Below, in pieces: positions 45,318 to 54,992 of a DNA stretch of 64,000 nucleotides. The notes under the pieces are model-generated. The model was not told the origin of the DNA. It saw only the letters and a list, made by a program, of their open reading frames with translations, and made no database searches. The first letter of the stretch is position 1. The number at the start of each line of letters is the position of its first letter. The position numbers and the translations under genes were made by a program. Source of the DNA: Phenylobacterium sp. NIBR 498073 (GTDB lineage Bacteria; Pseudomonadota; Alphaproteobacteria; Caulobacterales; Caulobacteraceae); the NCBI RefSeq assembly GCF_027286305.1, contig NZ_CP114599.1, forward strand, positions 682,001-746,000, written 5' to 3'.

Positions 45318-46988
45318 ATGCGGATCGATCGACGTCGGGCCTTGGCCCTGCTTGGCCTGGGCGCAGCCGGCCCGGCCGCGGCGCAAGCGCCGGCCCGGTA
45401 CGCGGGCGCGGTCGCCTTCGAGCACGGCGTGGCCTCCGGCGATCCGCTGGCCGACCGGGTGATCCTCTGGACTCGCATCACCCCGGCCGACCCCAAGGCC
45501 GGCGACATCGCCTACAGCTGGACGCTCAACCCCGTCGACCGCCGCGCCGGCGGCGCCAAGTCGGGCCACGGCGTCACCGGCCCCGGCCGCGACTGGACGG
45601 TGAAGGTCGATGTCGGGGGCCTCGACGCCGGCCGCGCCTACACCTTCGAGTTCACCGCCAACGGCGTCGCCTCGCCCATCGGCCGCACCGCCACCCTGCC
45701 GAGCGGCGCGACCAAGGACGTGGTGCTGGCGGTGGCCTCCTGCTCGCTCTATCCGAACGGCTACTTCAACGCCTACGAGGCGATCGCCAAGCTGCCGCGC
45801 GTCGACGCGGTGCTGCACCTGGGCGACTACATCTACGAGTACGGCGGCCCCGAATCCTACGGCATGAACTCGCCGGTCGCCGCTGAGCGGCCGCATGACC
45901 CGAACCGCGAGATCGTCTCCCTCGACGACTATCGCCGCCGCCACGCGCAGTACAAGTCCGACCCCCAGCTGCAGGCCGCCCACGCCCGCGCGCCCTGGAT
46001 CGTGGTCTGGGACGACCACGAGACCGCCAACGACAGCTTCATGTCCGGCGCCCAGAACCATCAGCCGGACAAGGAAGGCGACTGGAACGAGCGCAAGGCC
46101 CGCGCCATCAAGGCCTATTACGAATGGATGCCGATCCGCGAGCCGGACGGCGGCGGCGCGGCGATCAACCGGGCCTTCCAGTTCGGCGACCTGATGAGCC
46201 TGTTCATGCTGGAGACGCGGCTCACCGCCCGCGACCAGCAGCTGAGCTACGACCGCGACCTGCCGGCCCCGGGCGGCCCCGCCGAGGTCGCCGCCTTCCG
46301 CGCCAAGCTGAACGATCCGGCCCGCAAGATGATGGGCCCGGCGCAGGAGGCCTGGCTCGCCGCGGGCCTCAAGGACTCGGTCCGGGCCGGCCGCGTCTGG
46401 CAGGTGCTGGGCAACGAGGTGGTCATGGCCCGCCTGCCGGTGCCCAGCCTGCGCAAGCACCTGGGCGAGGCCAAGCTGGCCGAGGTCATGGCCGGCGAGG
46501 GCGAGGGCTCGCGCAAGCGCCTGGCGCGAATGGAGCAGCTGGCCCAGCTCGACCTGCCCTATGGCCTCGACATGTGGGACGGCTATCCCGCCGAGCGCGA
46601 GCGGCTTTACGATGCGATCAAGACCGCTGGCGCACGGGCCATCGTCCTGGCCGGCGACAGCCACGCCTTCTGGGCCAACGAGCTCTATGACGACGCCGGG
46701 AACCGCGTCGCCGCCGAGTTCGGCGCGACCGCGATCACCAGTCCCGGCGCCAACGACACCATCAAGGGCTTCTCGGTCGGCGAGATGTTCGCCGCGGCCG
46801 ACAAGGAGGTCGTGTTCTCCGAGCAGTCGGCCAAGGGCTTCCTGCTGCTGACCCTGACCCACGAGGACGCCAAGGCCGAGCTGATGACCGTCTCCACCAT
46901 CGCCTCGAAGACCTTCGAGACCAAGGTGCTCAAGACCTTCCGGGTGACGCCGGAGGCGCGCCGCGTCTCGGGGCTGTCGGAGGTCTAG
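45318..46988 (+). CDS. phoD: Alkaline phosphatase D (PhoD), exported
   Basis: The 556-residue protein starts with a Tat-type signal (MRIDRRRALALLGLG, cleavage near AAAQA). An N-terminal Ig-like PhoD domain (about residues 30-135) precedes the metallophosphatase domain. Metal-site motifs are visible in VLAVASCSLYPNGYFNAY, HLGDYIYEYGG, VVWDDHETANDS and VLAGDSHAFWANEL. PhoD is a calcium/iron-dependent phosphodiesterase or monoesterase used for phosphate scavenging. ATG 45318 has GAGGGGG upstream and yields the twin-Arg start. No convincing Pho box was found. Confidence 0.93.
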   Translation: MRIDRRRALALLGLGAAGPAAAQAPARYAGAVAFEHGVASGDPLADRVILWTRITPADPKAGDIAYSWTLNPVDRRAGGAKSGHGVTGPGRDWTVKVDVGGLDAGRAYTFEFTANGVASPIGRTATLPSGATKDVVLAVASCSLYPNGYFNAYEAIAKLPRVDAVLHLGDYIYEYGGPESYGMNSPVAAERPHDPNREIVSLDDYRRRHAQYKSDPQLQAAHARAPWIVVWDDHETANDSFMSGAQNHQPDKEGDWNERKARAIKAYYEWMPIREPDGGGAAINRAFQFGDLMSLFMLETRLTARDQQLSYDRDLPAPGGPAEVAAFRAKLNDPARKMMGPAQEAWLAAGLKDSVRAGRVWQVLGNEVVMARLPVPSLRKHLGEAKLAEVMAGEGEGSRKRLARMEQLAQLDLPYGLDMWDGYPAERERLYDAIKTAGARAIVLAGDSHAFWANELYDDAGNRVAAEFGATAITSPGANDTIKGFSVGEMFAAADKEVVFSEQSAKGFLLLTLTHEDAKAELMTVSTIASKTFETKVLKTFRVTPEARRVSGLSEV

Positions 46989-47614
46989 GCTCTCGCCAGC
47001 GCCAGGCGGGCGGCGAAGGCGACGAACACGCCGCCCGTGACCCGGTCGAGCCAGCCGACCACCGCCGGCCGCTTCAGCGCCCGCGCCAGCGGCCGGGTGG
47101 CGGCGATCAGCATCGCGAACCAGGCCAGGCCGATCAGGCCGTGGATCGCCGCCAGCAGCACCAGGAACGGCCCGGCCGGCACGCCCTGGGCCATGAACTG
47201 CGGCAGGAACGAGACGTAGAACACCCCGATCTTCGGATTCAGCAGGTTGGTCAGCAGGCCGCGCCGCAGCCAGGCCAACTCGCCGCCGACCGGCCCGGCG
47301 GCGCCGCCGTCCAGCTCAAAGCTCCGCCGCGGCGCCAGCAGCATGCCGACGCCGAGCCACAGCAGATAGGCCGCGCCCGCCCACTTCAGGATCGTGAAGG
47401 CCAGCTGCGAAGCGGCCAGCAGCGCGCCCAGGCCGACCGCCACGGCCGTCCCCCAGACCAGGCAGCCGAGCGTGATGCCCAGCCCCGCCAGCGCCGCGCG
47501 CCGCGGCCCCTCGACCGCAGCCGTGCGCAGCACCAGCGCGGTGTCCAGCCCCGGCAGGATGGTCAGCAGCCCCGCCGCCACGGAAAAGCCGGCGATGGCC
47601 TCCAGCGGGCTCAC
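46985..47614 (-). CDS. LysE/RhtB-family amino-acid exporter
   Basis: The 209-residue inner-membrane protein has six predicted helices and the family N-terminal pattern [23 protein letters not shown]. Also typical are [12 protein letters not shown] and [21 protein letters not shown]. Family members export basic amino acids, threonine or homoserine; this one's substrate is not clear. It is coupled to hisI upstream by a four-base overlap and is convergent with phoD with a four-base overlap. Confidence 0.9.
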   Translation of the reverse strand: MSPLEAIAGFSVAAGLLTILPGLDTALVLRTAAVEGPRRAALAGLGITLGCLVWGTAVAVGLGALLAASQLAFTILKWAGAAYLLWLGVGMLLAPRRSFELDGGAAGPVGGELAWLRRGLLTNLLNPKIGVFYVSFLPQFMAQGVPAGPFLVLLAAIHGLIGLAWFAMLIAATRPLARALKRPAVVGWLDRVTGGVFVAFAARLALARA

Positions 47615-48009
47615 GGCCGCTCGACCAGCCGGCCGTCCTCGACCACCCGGTAGAAGCAGGAGCGGAAGCCGACGTGGCAGGCGCCGCCGTCGCCCTGCGG
47701 CAGCACCTTGATCCAGAGGCAGTCCTGGTCGCAGTCGATGCGCATCTCGACGATCTTCTGGATCTGGCCGCTGGTCGCGCCCTTGTGCCAGATCTCATTG
47801 CGCGAGCGGCTGAAATAGACCGCCTCGCCCAGTTCCAGCGTCCTGGCCAGCGCCTCGGCGTTCATATGCGCGAACATCAGCACCTCGCCGGTCTGCGCAT
47901 GGGTCGCGACGACGGCCACCAGGCCGCCCGCGTCGAACCGGGGGCTCAGGACCGCGCCACGCTCGAGCGCGTCCTTGGACGGGGCTGTGGGAAAGTTAGC
48001 TTGGGTCAT
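47611..48009 (-). CDS. hisI: Phosphoribosyl-AMP cyclohydrolase
   Basis: HisI opens the adenine ring of PR-AMP in the third step of histidine synthesis. The 132-residue, single-domain protein has [36 protein letters not shown], the zinc/magnesium-site block [11 protein letters not shown] and [13 protein letters not shown]. It lacks the HisE domain, as in other alphaproteobacteria. ATG 48009 is chosen for the family-like start. The histidine gene stands alone here, next to folE and an exporter. Confidence 0.95.
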   Translation of the reverse strand: MTQANFPTAPSKDALERGAVLSPRFDAGGLVAVVATHAQTGEVLMFAHMNAEALARTLELGEAVYFSRSRNEIWHKGATSGQIQKIVEMRIDCDQDCLWIKVLPQGDGGACHVGFRSCFYRVVEDGRLVERP

Positions 48010-48081
48010 GGCGCGCATATGGCGCCTGCGTCGGCGCACGCGCTAGCCTGAATGCGCCGGCCCCAATGGAGCGCGGCTGAG

Positions 48082-48107
48082 CCAGGCCCTCCGCGGGGAG
48101 GGCCTGG
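48082..48107 (-). terminator. Hairpin between folE and hisI
   Basis: A perfect 11-bp stem CCAGGCCCTCC/GGAGGGCCTGG with a GCGG loop lies ten bases past the folE stop codon. There is no T-tract, so termination may be incomplete or rho-dependent. Confidence 0.5.
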
Positions 48108-48117
48108 AATAGGGCCG

Positions 48118-48750
48118 TCAGCGCTTGTTGACGAAGTCGAGGAAGCGCTGGCGCAGGGTCGCGTCGGTTTTGAACACGCCCGTGAACTGGGTGGTGATCG
48201 TCGAAACGTGGCGGTGGTGCACGCCGCGGGTGGTCATGCACTGGTGGGCCGCGTCGATCAGGATCGCGACGCCGGCCGGACGCAGGCTGTCGGTGATCGC
48301 GTCGGCGATCTGCTGGGTCATGGTCTCCTGGGTCTGCAGGCGGCGGGCGTAGATTTCCACGACCTTGGCCAGCTTGGAGATGCCGACGACCCGGTTGGTC
48401 GGCATGTAGGCCACGTAGGCCTTGCCGAGGAACGGGGCCATGTGGTGCTCGCAGTGGCTCTCGACCTCGATGTCGCGCAGCATGACGATGTCGTCATAGC
48501 CCTGCACGTCCTCGAAGGTGCGCGACAGTTCCTTGGCCGGGTCGAGCTGATAGCCCTCGAACCACTCGGCATAGGCGTCGACCACGCGCTTGGGCGTATC
48601 GATCACGCCTTCGCGGCGCGGATCATCGCCGGCCCACGCGATCAGCGTGCGCACAGCTTCCATAGCCTCTTCGCGCGACGGGCGCTTCACGGCTTCAAGA
48701 TCAAGACCGGGCGTGCCGATCAGGGTTCGGTCGCGACTGGGAGCGTCCAT
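48118..48750 (-). CDS. folE: GTP cyclohydrolase I
   Basis: FolE converts GTP to dihydroneopterin triphosphate, the first step of tetrahydrofolate synthesis. The 210-residue protein shows the zinc and active-site blocks RDIEVESHCEHHMAPF (Cys and His), GKAYVAYMPTNRVVGISKLA, RLQTQETMTQQIADAI and AAHQCMTTRGVHH. Start ATG 48750. It is divergent from cysS. Confidence 0.96.
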   Translation of the reverse strand: MDAPSRDRTLIGTPGLDLEAVKRPSREEAMEAVRTLIAWAGDDPRREGVIDTPKRVVDAYAEWFEGYQLDPAKELSRTFEDVQGYDDIVMLRDIEVESHCEHHMAPFLGKAYVAYMPTNRVVGISKLAKVVEIYARRLQTQETMTQQIADAITDSLRPAGVAILIDAAHQCMTTRGVHHRHVSTITTQFTGVFKTDATLRQRFLDFVNKR

Positions 48751-48964
48751 GTGCAGCGGTTTCTTTCCGGGGCCTGAGTTGCGCCGGGACGAAGGTCCCG
48801 GAAATGACGCGTGCCACCCCTTATTGCGGCCATGTGCGCGACCACGGACGGAACCGTGGCCTCGCGGCCGGACCGAATGTATATGGGGCCAACCCCTTTG
48901 CGGGCAACTGTTACCCAGCGTCAGTTTTTCTCAAACGCCGGCGCGCCTTTTCATGAAGGACCCT

Positions 48965-50353
48965 ATGGCCCTCTCGCTCTACGACACCATGGCCCGCGAA
49001 AAGCGGCCCTTCGTCCCCAAGGATCCGAGCCGGGTGACGATGTATGTCTGCGGGCCGACGGTCTACAACTACGCCCATATCGGCAACGCCCGGCCGGTGG
49101 TCGTCTTCGACGTGCTGTTCCGCCTGCTGCGTCACGCCTACGGCGAAAACGCCGTGATCTACGCGGCCAACGTCACCGACGTGGACGACAAGATCAACAA
49201 GAAGGCCGCCGAGGAAGGCGTCGCCATCGACGTGATCACCGACCGCTATCTGGCGATCTACAACGACGACATGGCCACCCTCGGCGCCCTGCGTCCGACC
49301 CATCAGCCGCGCGCCACCCAGACCATGGCCGAGATCATCGCGATGATCGGCAAGCTGGTGGCCAACAACTCGGCCTATGCGGCCGAAGGTCACGTGCTGT
49401 TCAACACGCAGGCCTATGCCGACTACGGCAAGCTCTCGCGCCAGCCGATGGACGACATGATCGCCGGCGCCCGCGTCGACGTCGCGCCCTACAAGCAGCA
49501 CCCGGCCGACTTCGTGCTCTGGAAGCCGTCGAAGGAGAACGAGCCGGTCTGGGACAGCCCCTGGGGGCCGGGCCGCCCTGGCTGGCATATCGAATGCTCG
49601 GCGATGATCGAGAAGTCGCTGGGCCTGCCGATCGACATTCACGGCGGCGGCATCGACCTGCTGTTCCCGCACCATGAGAACGAAATGGCCCAGGGCGTCT
49701 GCGCCGGCCACGACCATGGCGCCGGTTACGCCAACTACTGGATGCACAACGGCTTCCTGAACATGGCGGCCGAGAAGATGTCCAAGAGCCTGGGCAATGT
49801 CGCGCTGGTGCACGACCTTATCCAGCAGGCCCCGGGCGAGGCGCTGCGCTGGGCGCTGCTGGTCGGCCACTACCGCGCGCCGCTGGAGTGGACAGGCGAG
49901 CTGATCGAACAGTCGAAGAAGGCGCTAGACCGGCTCTACGGCGCCCTGCGCCGGGCGAGCGAGGTCGAGGCCGAGGACGTGTCCCCGCCGGCCGCCTTCC
50001 TGGCCGCGCTGCAGGACGACCTCAACACCCCGGCCGCCTTCGCCGAGCTGTTCGCCATGGCGACCCGGCTGGAAACCGCGACGGGCAAGGGCCGGGCCCA
50101 GGCCAAGGGCGAACTGCTGGCCGCCGCCAACCTGCTGGGCTTCCTGTTCGGCGATCCGGAGGCCTGGTTCCAGGCCGGCGTCACCGACGACCTGCGCGAG
50201 AAGGTCGACGGTCTGATCGCCCAGCGCATCGAGGCCCGCGCCGCCAAGGACTGGGCCGCCGCCGACCGCATCCGCGACGAACTCACCGCGTTGAACATCG
50301 AGGTGATGGACGGTCCGACCGGCGCGACCTGGCGGATCAAGGAAGCCGGCTAA
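48965..50353 (+). CDS. cysS: Cysteinyl-tRNA synthetase
   Basis: This class I aminoacyl-tRNA synthetase charges tRNA(Cys). The 462-residue sequence has a zinc-site Cys in MYVCGPTVYNYAHIGNAR, which also contains the HIGH-type motif. The KMSKS motif is in EKMSKSLGN, and GWHIECSAM and LLFPHHENEMAQ carry the other zinc ligands. ATG 48965 is preceded by AAGGA; the upstream ATG 48953 would add four residues. A palindromic repeat begins immediately at its stop codon. Confidence 0.96.
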   Translation: MALSLYDTMAREKRPFVPKDPSRVTMYVCGPTVYNYAHIGNARPVVVFDVLFRLLRHAYGENAVIYAANVTDVDDKINKKAAEEGVAIDVITDRYLAIYNDDMATLGALRPTHQPRATQTMAEIIAMIGKLVANNSAYAAEGHVLFNTQAYADYGKLSRQPMDDMIAGARVDVAPYKQHPADFVLWKPSKENEPVWDSPWGPGRPGWHIECSAMIEKSLGLPIDIHGGGIDLLFPHHENEMAQGVCAGHDHGAGYANYWMHNGFLNMAAEKMSKSLGNVALVHDLIQQAPGEALRWALLVGHYRAPLEWTGELIEQSKKALDRLYGALRRASEVEAEDVSPPAAFLAALQDDLNTPAAFAELFAMATRLETATGKGRAQAKGELLAAANLLGFLFGDPEAWFQAGVTDDLREKVDGLIAQRIEARAAKDWAAADRIRDELTALNIEVMDGPTGATWRIKEAG

Positions 50354-50375
50354 TCCGCCTTCGCGGGGATGAGCG
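50354..50375. repeat. REP-like palindromic repeat, copy 1
   Basis: The 20-base core CGCCTTCGCGGGGATGAGCG (50356-50375) directly abuts the cysS stop codon. It forms a CCGC-CTTC-GCGG hairpin and recurs identically at 50701-50720. The GAGGAG that follows forms the likely ribosome-binding site of the GIY-YIG gene. Confidence 0.8.
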
Positions 50376-50386
50376 AGGAGGCGACA

Positions 50387-50675
50387 GTGTCCTTCTACAC
50401 CTATCTCTTGGCGAACGGCCCTTATGGGACGCTCTACTGCGGACACACCGATGATCTTGCGTCTCGGGTATGGAAGCACAAAGAGAAGACGTATCGGGGC
50501 TTCACGGCGAAGTACGATGTCGTGCGGCTGGCGTGGTACGAGGTGCACGAAGAGCGCGAGTACGCGTTCCGGCGCGAGCGCCAGATGCAAGAAGTGGAAT
50601 CGAGCCTGGAAGATCAGGCTCATTGAGGAGTTGAACCCGCGTTGGGACGATCTCTACGAGACCCTGAACTGCTGA
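50387..50675 (+). pseudogene. GIY-YIG nuclease-like gene with a one-base frameshift
   Basis: The first frame, from GTG 50387 (GAGGAG upstream) or ATG 50369, reads SFYTYLLANGPYGTLYCGHT (GIY and YxG motifs) and EEREYAFRRERQM, then diverges and ends at 50626. One extra base near 50587 explains this: the expected continuation KKWNRAWKIRLIEELNPRWD is intact in the next frame and ends at 50675. The corrected length of about 95 residues is normal for small GIY-YIG proteins. The gene is bracketed by two copies of the same palindromic repeat. Confidence 0.8.
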
Positions 50676-50694
50676 GCGGTGCGAACGCCGCTTG

Positions 50695-50720
50695 GGTCCC
50701 CGCCTTCGCGGGGATGAGCG
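50695..50720. repeat. REP-like palindromic repeat, copy 2
   Basis: The core at 50701-50720 is identical to copy 1 and here has the complete hairpin CCCCGC-CTTC-GCGGGG (50698-50713). It lies 20 bases after the frameshift-corrected end of the GIY-YIG gene, in the same orientation as copy 1. Confidence 0.8.
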
Positions 50721-50736
50721 GGGTGCAGGTGCTGCA

Positions 50737-51291
50737 ATGGCGCTAGGCCCGAAGACGCAGAACAACATGTTCACGGCCGGCTCCGGCTTCAAATTCAAGG
50801 GGCGGGCGCCGGCCGGGCCGAGCGGGGTGCGGGTCGAGCACCGCATCGGCATCCACGCGCCGGTCGAGACGATCTGGGATATCCTCTACGACGTCGAGCG
50901 CTGGCATGAGTGGAACCCGCTCTACACCAAGGCCGAGGGCGCGATCCGGACCGGCGGGCAGCTCACCCTGACCCTGGCCCTGGAGGGCGAAGCGCCGCGG
51001 GTGATCCGGCCGGTGGTGTACGAGTGGGTGCCGCACGACCAGATCCACTGGCGGCTGAAGATGATGGGCGGGCTGGTCTCCAACACCCGCTTTCTGGAGC
51101 TTGAGAAGCTCGACACCGCCAGCACGATCTTCTCGAACGGCGAGCTGATCGGCGGGCTGCTCGGGCCGACGGTCGCGCGGCGCATGGGGCGCAAGATCTA
51201 TCGCGGCTTCCAGGCCATGAGCGAGGCGCTGAAGGCGCGGGCCGAGGCGCAATGGCGCGCCGAGGGCGGAGCCCCTACATCCACGCCATGA
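50737..51291 (+). CDS. SRPBCC (START/Bet v1-like) family protein
   Basis: The 184-residue protein has a helix-grip pattern: VEHRIGIHAPVETIWDILYDVERWHEWNPLYT (about residues 28-60), EWVPHDQIHWRLKM and the long C-terminal helix GRKIYRGFQAMSEALKARAE. Such proteins bind hydrophobic ligands; polyketide-cyclase/dehydrase names are used by default. It starts after the second repeat copy and overlaps the NifU-like gene by four bases (ATGA). Confidence 0.85.
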   Translation: MALGPKTQNNMFTAGSGFKFKGRAPAGPSGVRVEHRIGIHAPVETIWDILYDVERWHEWNPLYTKAEGAIRTGGQLTLTLALEGEAPRVIRPVVYEWVPHDQIHWRLKMMGGLVSNTRFLELEKLDTASTIFSNGELIGGLLGPTVARRMGRKIYRGFQAMSEALKARAEAQWRAEGGAPTSTP

Positions 51292-51737
51292 TCGACGACC
51301 TCTACTCGGCCAAGCTGCTGAAGCTGGCGGCGAACATGCCGCATCTCGGCCGGCTGCCCGCGCCGGACGCGAGCTCGGAGAAGGTCTCCAAGCTCTGCGG
51401 CAGCCGGGTGGTGGTCGACGTCACGGTCGAGGGCGACCGCGTCGCCCAGTTCGCCCAGGACGTGAAGGCCTGCGCGCTGGGCCAGGCCTCGGCCGCGGTG
51501 CTCGGCGCCAGCGTGCTCGGCGCGAGCCTGTCGGAGATCGAGATGGCCCGGGATCAGTTCCGTGCTATGCTCAAACAAGGCGCCGATGCGCCCCAAGGAC
51601 GTTTTTCGGATCTCTCCATGCTGGCCCCGGTGAAAGACTATCCCGCCCGCCACGCCTCCACGCTTCTGGCGTTCGAGGCCGCGGCCGAGGCTGTCCGCCG
51701 CGCCGTGGAACGAACTAGCCGCGCCGGCGCGGCTTGA
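51288..51737 (+). CDS. NifU/IscU-like iron-sulphur cluster scaffold protein
   Basis: The 149-residue protein resembles the NifU N-terminal domain. Conserved blocks are LYSAKLLKLAANMPHLGRL, SKLCGSRVVVDVTVEGDRV with one ligand Cys, and VKACALGQASAAVL with another; the third position is not Cys here. It lies between the SRPBCC gene and yidD, a gene order seen in other alphaproteobacteria. It may act in an alternative Fe-S assembly path; direct evidence is lacking. Confidence 0.85.
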   Translation: MIDDLYSAKLLKLAANMPHLGRLPAPDASSEKVSKLCGSRVVVDVTVEGDRVAQFAQDVKACALGQASAAVLGASVLGASLSEIEMARDQFRAMLKQGADAPQGRFSDLSMLAPVKDYPARHASTLLAFEAAAEAVRRAVERTSRAGAA

Positions 51738-51793
51738 TCCTCAAGGCCGCCCAGCGTAATCGCTGCGGCTGAATCGCACGTCCGCGAGCCGGC

Positions 51794-52075
51794 ATGAACC
51801 TCTACGAGACCTGCGTCCGTGGCGCCTTGCGCGCTTACAAGCTGACGCTTTCGCCCCTGATCGGGCGCCAGTGCCGGTTTCTTCCGACCTGCTCGGAGTA
51901 CGCGGCCCAGGCCCTGATCCTGCACGGCCCCGTTCGCGGCTCCTGGCTTGCGACCCGGCGGTTGTGCCGCTGTCACCCCTGGGGAGCATCGGGCTACGAC
52001 CCGGTCCCCCAACCGCGCGACAAGGCCCCAAACGGAGATGGGCCGGCCTCGCGGACATGGACATGTGAGACATGA
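51794..52075 (+). CDS. yidD: Membrane protein insertion efficiency factor YidD
   Basis: YidD is a small membrane-associated protein that assists YidC-dependent insertion. The 93-residue sequence shows [29 protein letters not shown] (three conserved Cys with the later one) and [16 protein letters not shown]. In many bacteria it lies between rnpA and yidC; here it is 36 kb away from them and overlaps thrS by four bases. Confidence 0.94.
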   Translation: MNLYETCVRGALRAYKLTLSPLIGRQCRFLPTCSEYAAQALILHGPVRGSWLATRRLCRCHPWGASGYDPVPQPRDKAPNGDGPASRTWTCET

Positions 52076-54057
52076 TCGACCTGATTTTCCCCGATGGTTC
52101 CAAGCGCCAGTTCGACGACGGCGTGACGGGACGTGACGTCGCCTCCTCCATCGCCAAGTCGCTGGAGAAAAAGGCGGTGCTCGTGAAGCTCGACGGCGAG
52201 CTGCGCGACCTCGACCGGCCGCTCGAAAAGGGCGGCGCCTTCGAGATTCTGACGCGCGAAAGTCCCGAGAGCCTCGAGACCATCCGCCACGACGCCAGCC
52301 ACATCATGGCCGAGGCGGTGCAGGAGCTGTTCCCCGGCACGCAGGTCACGATCGGCCCGGCCATCGACGACGGCTTCTATTACGACTTCGCGCGCGACAC
52401 GCCGTTCAGCCTGGACGACCTGGCGACGATCGAGCAGCGCATGCGCGAGATCGTCGACCGCGACGAGAAGATCGTCCGCGAAGTCTGGGACCGCGGCGAG
52501 GCGATCGAGCACTTCAAGTCGATCGGCGAAGCCTACAAGGCCGAGATCATTTCGGACCTGCCAGAAGGCGAGACGATCACGGTCTATCGCCAGGGGAACT
52601 GGAAGGACCTGTGCCTGGGGCCGCACCTGCCCTCGACCAAGTCCGTCGGCAAGGCCTTCAAGCTGATGAAGCTGGCCGGCGCCTACTGGCGCGGCGACCA
52701 TCGCAACGCCCAGCTGCAACGGATCTACGGCACGGCCTGGGCCAGCGAGGCCGACCTGGAGGCGCATCTCAAGCGCCTGGAGGAGGCCGAGCGCCGCGAC
52801 CACCGCAAGATCGGCCGCGCCATGGACCTCTTCCATCTGCAGGAAGAGGCCAAGGGCATGATCTTCTGGCACCCGAAGGGCTGGACGCTCTACCGGACGG
52901 TCGAGGCCTATATGCGCCGCCGCCTGGACGTCGACGGCTATGTCGAGGTCAAGGCGCCCCAGATCATGGACCGGGCCCTCTGGGAGAAGTCCGGCCACTG
53001 GGAGAAGTTCGGCGCGAACATGTTCACGTGCGAGACGGACGAAGGCGAAGAGCTGGCCGTCAAGCCGATGAACTGCCCGGGCCACGTCCAGATCTTCAAC
53101 TTCGGCCAGAAGTCCTATCGCGACCTGCCGCTGCGCATGGCCGAGTTCGGGGCCTGCCACCGGTTCGAGCCGTCGGGCGCGCTGCACGGCATCATGCGCC
53201 TGCGGGCTTTCACCCAGGATGACGCCCACATCTTCTGCCGCGAAGACCAGATCGAGGAGGAGACGACGAAGTTCGTGCGCCTGCTGAACTCGGTCTATGC
53301 CGACTTCGGCCTGGAGCTGCACAGCGTGAAGCTGGCGCTGCGCCCGGACCTGCGGGCCGGCGCCGACGAGGTCTGGGACGTCGCCGAGGACAAGCTGGAC
53401 CGCGCCGCCCGCCAGGCGGTGAACATGGAGGTCGAGCGTCTGCCCGGCGAAGGCGCCTTCTACGGCCCGAAGCTGGAGTTCCACCTGTCCGACGCCATCG
53501 GTCGGACCTGGCAGTGCGGCACGCTGCAACTGGACTTCGTGCTGCCCGAGCGGCTGGACGCCGAATACGTGGTCGAGGACGGCTCCAAGCAGCGCCCGGT
53601 CATGCTGCACCGGGCGATCTGCGGTTCGATGGAGCGATTCATCGGCGTGGTGATCGAAAACTATGCAGGCGCATTCCCGCTGTGGTTGGCGCCGACCCAG
53701 GTCGTCGTCGCCACAATTACGTCAGATGCCGATGATTATGCCTTGCGCGTAGCTCAAGAATTGAGCGCCGCGGGTCTCAGGGTTGAAACGGATCTGCGGA
53801 ACGAAAAAATCAACTACAAGATCCGTGAACACAGTCTCGCTAAGGCCCCCATCATCGCAGTGGTCGGCCGGCGGGAAGCTGAGGAAGGCAAGGTCGCCTT
53901 GAGGCGGTTCGGTTCTGAGGGTCAGTCCGTGCTTTCGCTCGATGAGGCGGTCAATAAACTTGCCTTAGAGGCGAGTCCGCCGGATGTTACACGCCAGGCT
54001 GTGCTTCGAGGTGCTTCGCCTGAGCACGCCGCGGTCGGGGTTAGGGAGGCTGGATGA
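52072..54057 (+). CDS. thrS: Threonyl-tRNA synthetase
   Basis: This class II enzyme charges tRNA(Thr). The 661-residue protein has an N-terminal TGS domain (about 1-62) and an editing domain (about 63-225; zinc-site [11 protein letters not shown]). The catalytic core has [10 protein letters not shown] with the Cys ligand, [28 protein letters not shown] and the late motif 3. An anticodon-binding domain follows (about 545-635). The last 25-30 residues extend beyond the usual end. From about base 53655 onward, codon usage shifts to many A/T-ending codons. Confidence 0.96.
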   Translation: MIDLIFPDGSKRQFDDGVTGRDVASSIAKSLEKKAVLVKLDGELRDLDRPLEKGGAFEILTRESPESLETIRHDASHIMAEAVQELFPGTQVTIGPAIDDGFYYDFARDTPFSLDDLATIEQRMREIVDRDEKIVREVWDRGEAIEHFKSIGEAYKAEIISDLPEGETITVYRQGNWKDLCLGPHLPSTKSVGKAFKLMKLAGAYWRGDHRNAQLQRIYGTAWASEADLEAHLKRLEEAERRDHRKIGRAMDLFHLQEEAKGMIFWHPKGWTLYRTVEAYMRRRLDVDGYVEVKAPQIMDRALWEKSGHWEKFGANMFTCETDEGEELAVKPMNCPGHVQIFNFGQKSYRDLPLRMAEFGACHRFEPSGALHGIMRLRAFTQDDAHIFCREDQIEEETTKFVRLLNSVYADFGLELHSVKLALRPDLRAGADEVWDVAEDKLDRAARQAVNMEVERLPGEGAFYGPKLEFHLSDAIGRTWQCGTLQLDFVLPERLDAEYVVEDGSKQRPVMLHRAICGSMERFIGVVIENYAGAFPLWLAPTQVVVATITSDADDYALRVAQELSAAGLRVETDLRNEKINYKIREHSLAKAPIIAVVGRREAEEGKVALRRFGSEGQSVLSLDEAVNKLALEASPPDVTRQAVLRGASPEHAAVGVREAG

Positions 54058-54992
54058 ACGGCATCGCCGCACCGATCGTTGCTTACGAACCCGCGCCGAC
54101 TCAGGACTTCCTGAAGCCGCACCGCAAAGTGTCCGTCGTCATGGTCGTCTACATGACCGGCGAGGCGCTGCAGCAGAGCATCGAATGCGTGCTCGCCGAC
54201 CCGCTGGTCGACGAGCTCGTGATCGTGGACAACGGTTCGACCCGCATGGAAGCGGCGCGCCTGAAGCGCCTTTCCGAAAGCGACGCGCGTGTGCGGCTGC
54301 TGACTGGCCACGGCAATGTCGGCTTCGCCCGCGGCGCCAATCTCGGCGCCCGCGGCGCGGCCGGCGACACCATCGTCTTCCTCAACCCTGACGCCTTCCT
54401 GCAGCCCGGCTGCATCGCCGAGCTGGTCCGCGCCATCGACGGGCGGCCGGTCCCGACCCTGGTCGGTGGGCGGGTGCTCAACGCCGACCGCACCGAGCAG
54501 CGCGGCGCCCGCCGCGGCGACATCACGCCGGTCAGCGCGCTGATGAGCCTCAGCCACCTGTCGCGGAAGATCCCCGCCTGGCGCCGCTACGAGGTGCACT
54601 GGGAGGCCGAGGCCGCGCCCGAAGGCGTGATTGCGGTGCCGACCATCTCGGGGGCCTGCTTCTGCATGCGCCGCGAGGACTTCGACATCGTCCAGGGCTT
54701 CGACGAGGGCTACTTCCTGCACGTCGAGGACGTCGACCTGTGCTGGCGCGTGCGCCAGACCGGCGGCGAGGTGCTGTTCCAGCCCAAGGCCGAGGTGATT
54801 CATCTTGGCCATACGAGCCACGCCAGCCCGCTGCGGGTCGAGTTCCACAAGGGCGTCGGCCTGGCGCGTTACTTCCGCAAACGTGCCGAAGGCTTCGGCG
54901 AGCTGGCGCTCGCCTTGATCCTGTCCCCGATCATCGTCTGCACCGCCATCGCCCGCCCGGTGATGTGGCGCATCCGCGGGCGGACCGCCTAG
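54054..54992 (+). CDS. Glycosyltransferase family 2, rhamnosyltransferase-like
   Basis: The 312-residue GT-A protein begins with [19 protein letters not shown] and has the nucleotide-sugar elements [31 protein letters not shown] (DxD-like) and [20 protein letters not shown]-terminal membrane-associated helix (about 280-300) is present. This pattern is typical of rhamnosyl- and related transferases in polysaccharide synthesis. It overlaps thrS by four bases and ends four bases into the convergent HMG-CoA lyase gene. Confidence 0.9.
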   Translation: MNGIAAPIVAYEPAPTQDFLKPHRKVSVVMVVYMTGEALQQSIECVLADPLVDELVIVDNGSTRMEAARLKRLSESDARVRLLTGHGNVGFARGANLGARGAAGDTIVFLNPDAFLQPGCIAELVRAIDGRPVPTLVGGRVLNADRTEQRGARRGDITPVSALMSLSHLSRKIPAWRRYEVHWEAEAAPEGVIAVPTISGACFCMRREDFDIVQGFDEGYFLHVEDVDLCWRVRQTGGEVLFQPKAEVIHLGHTSHASPLRVEFHKGVGLARYFRKRAEGFGELALALILSPIIVCTAIARPVMWRIRGRTA

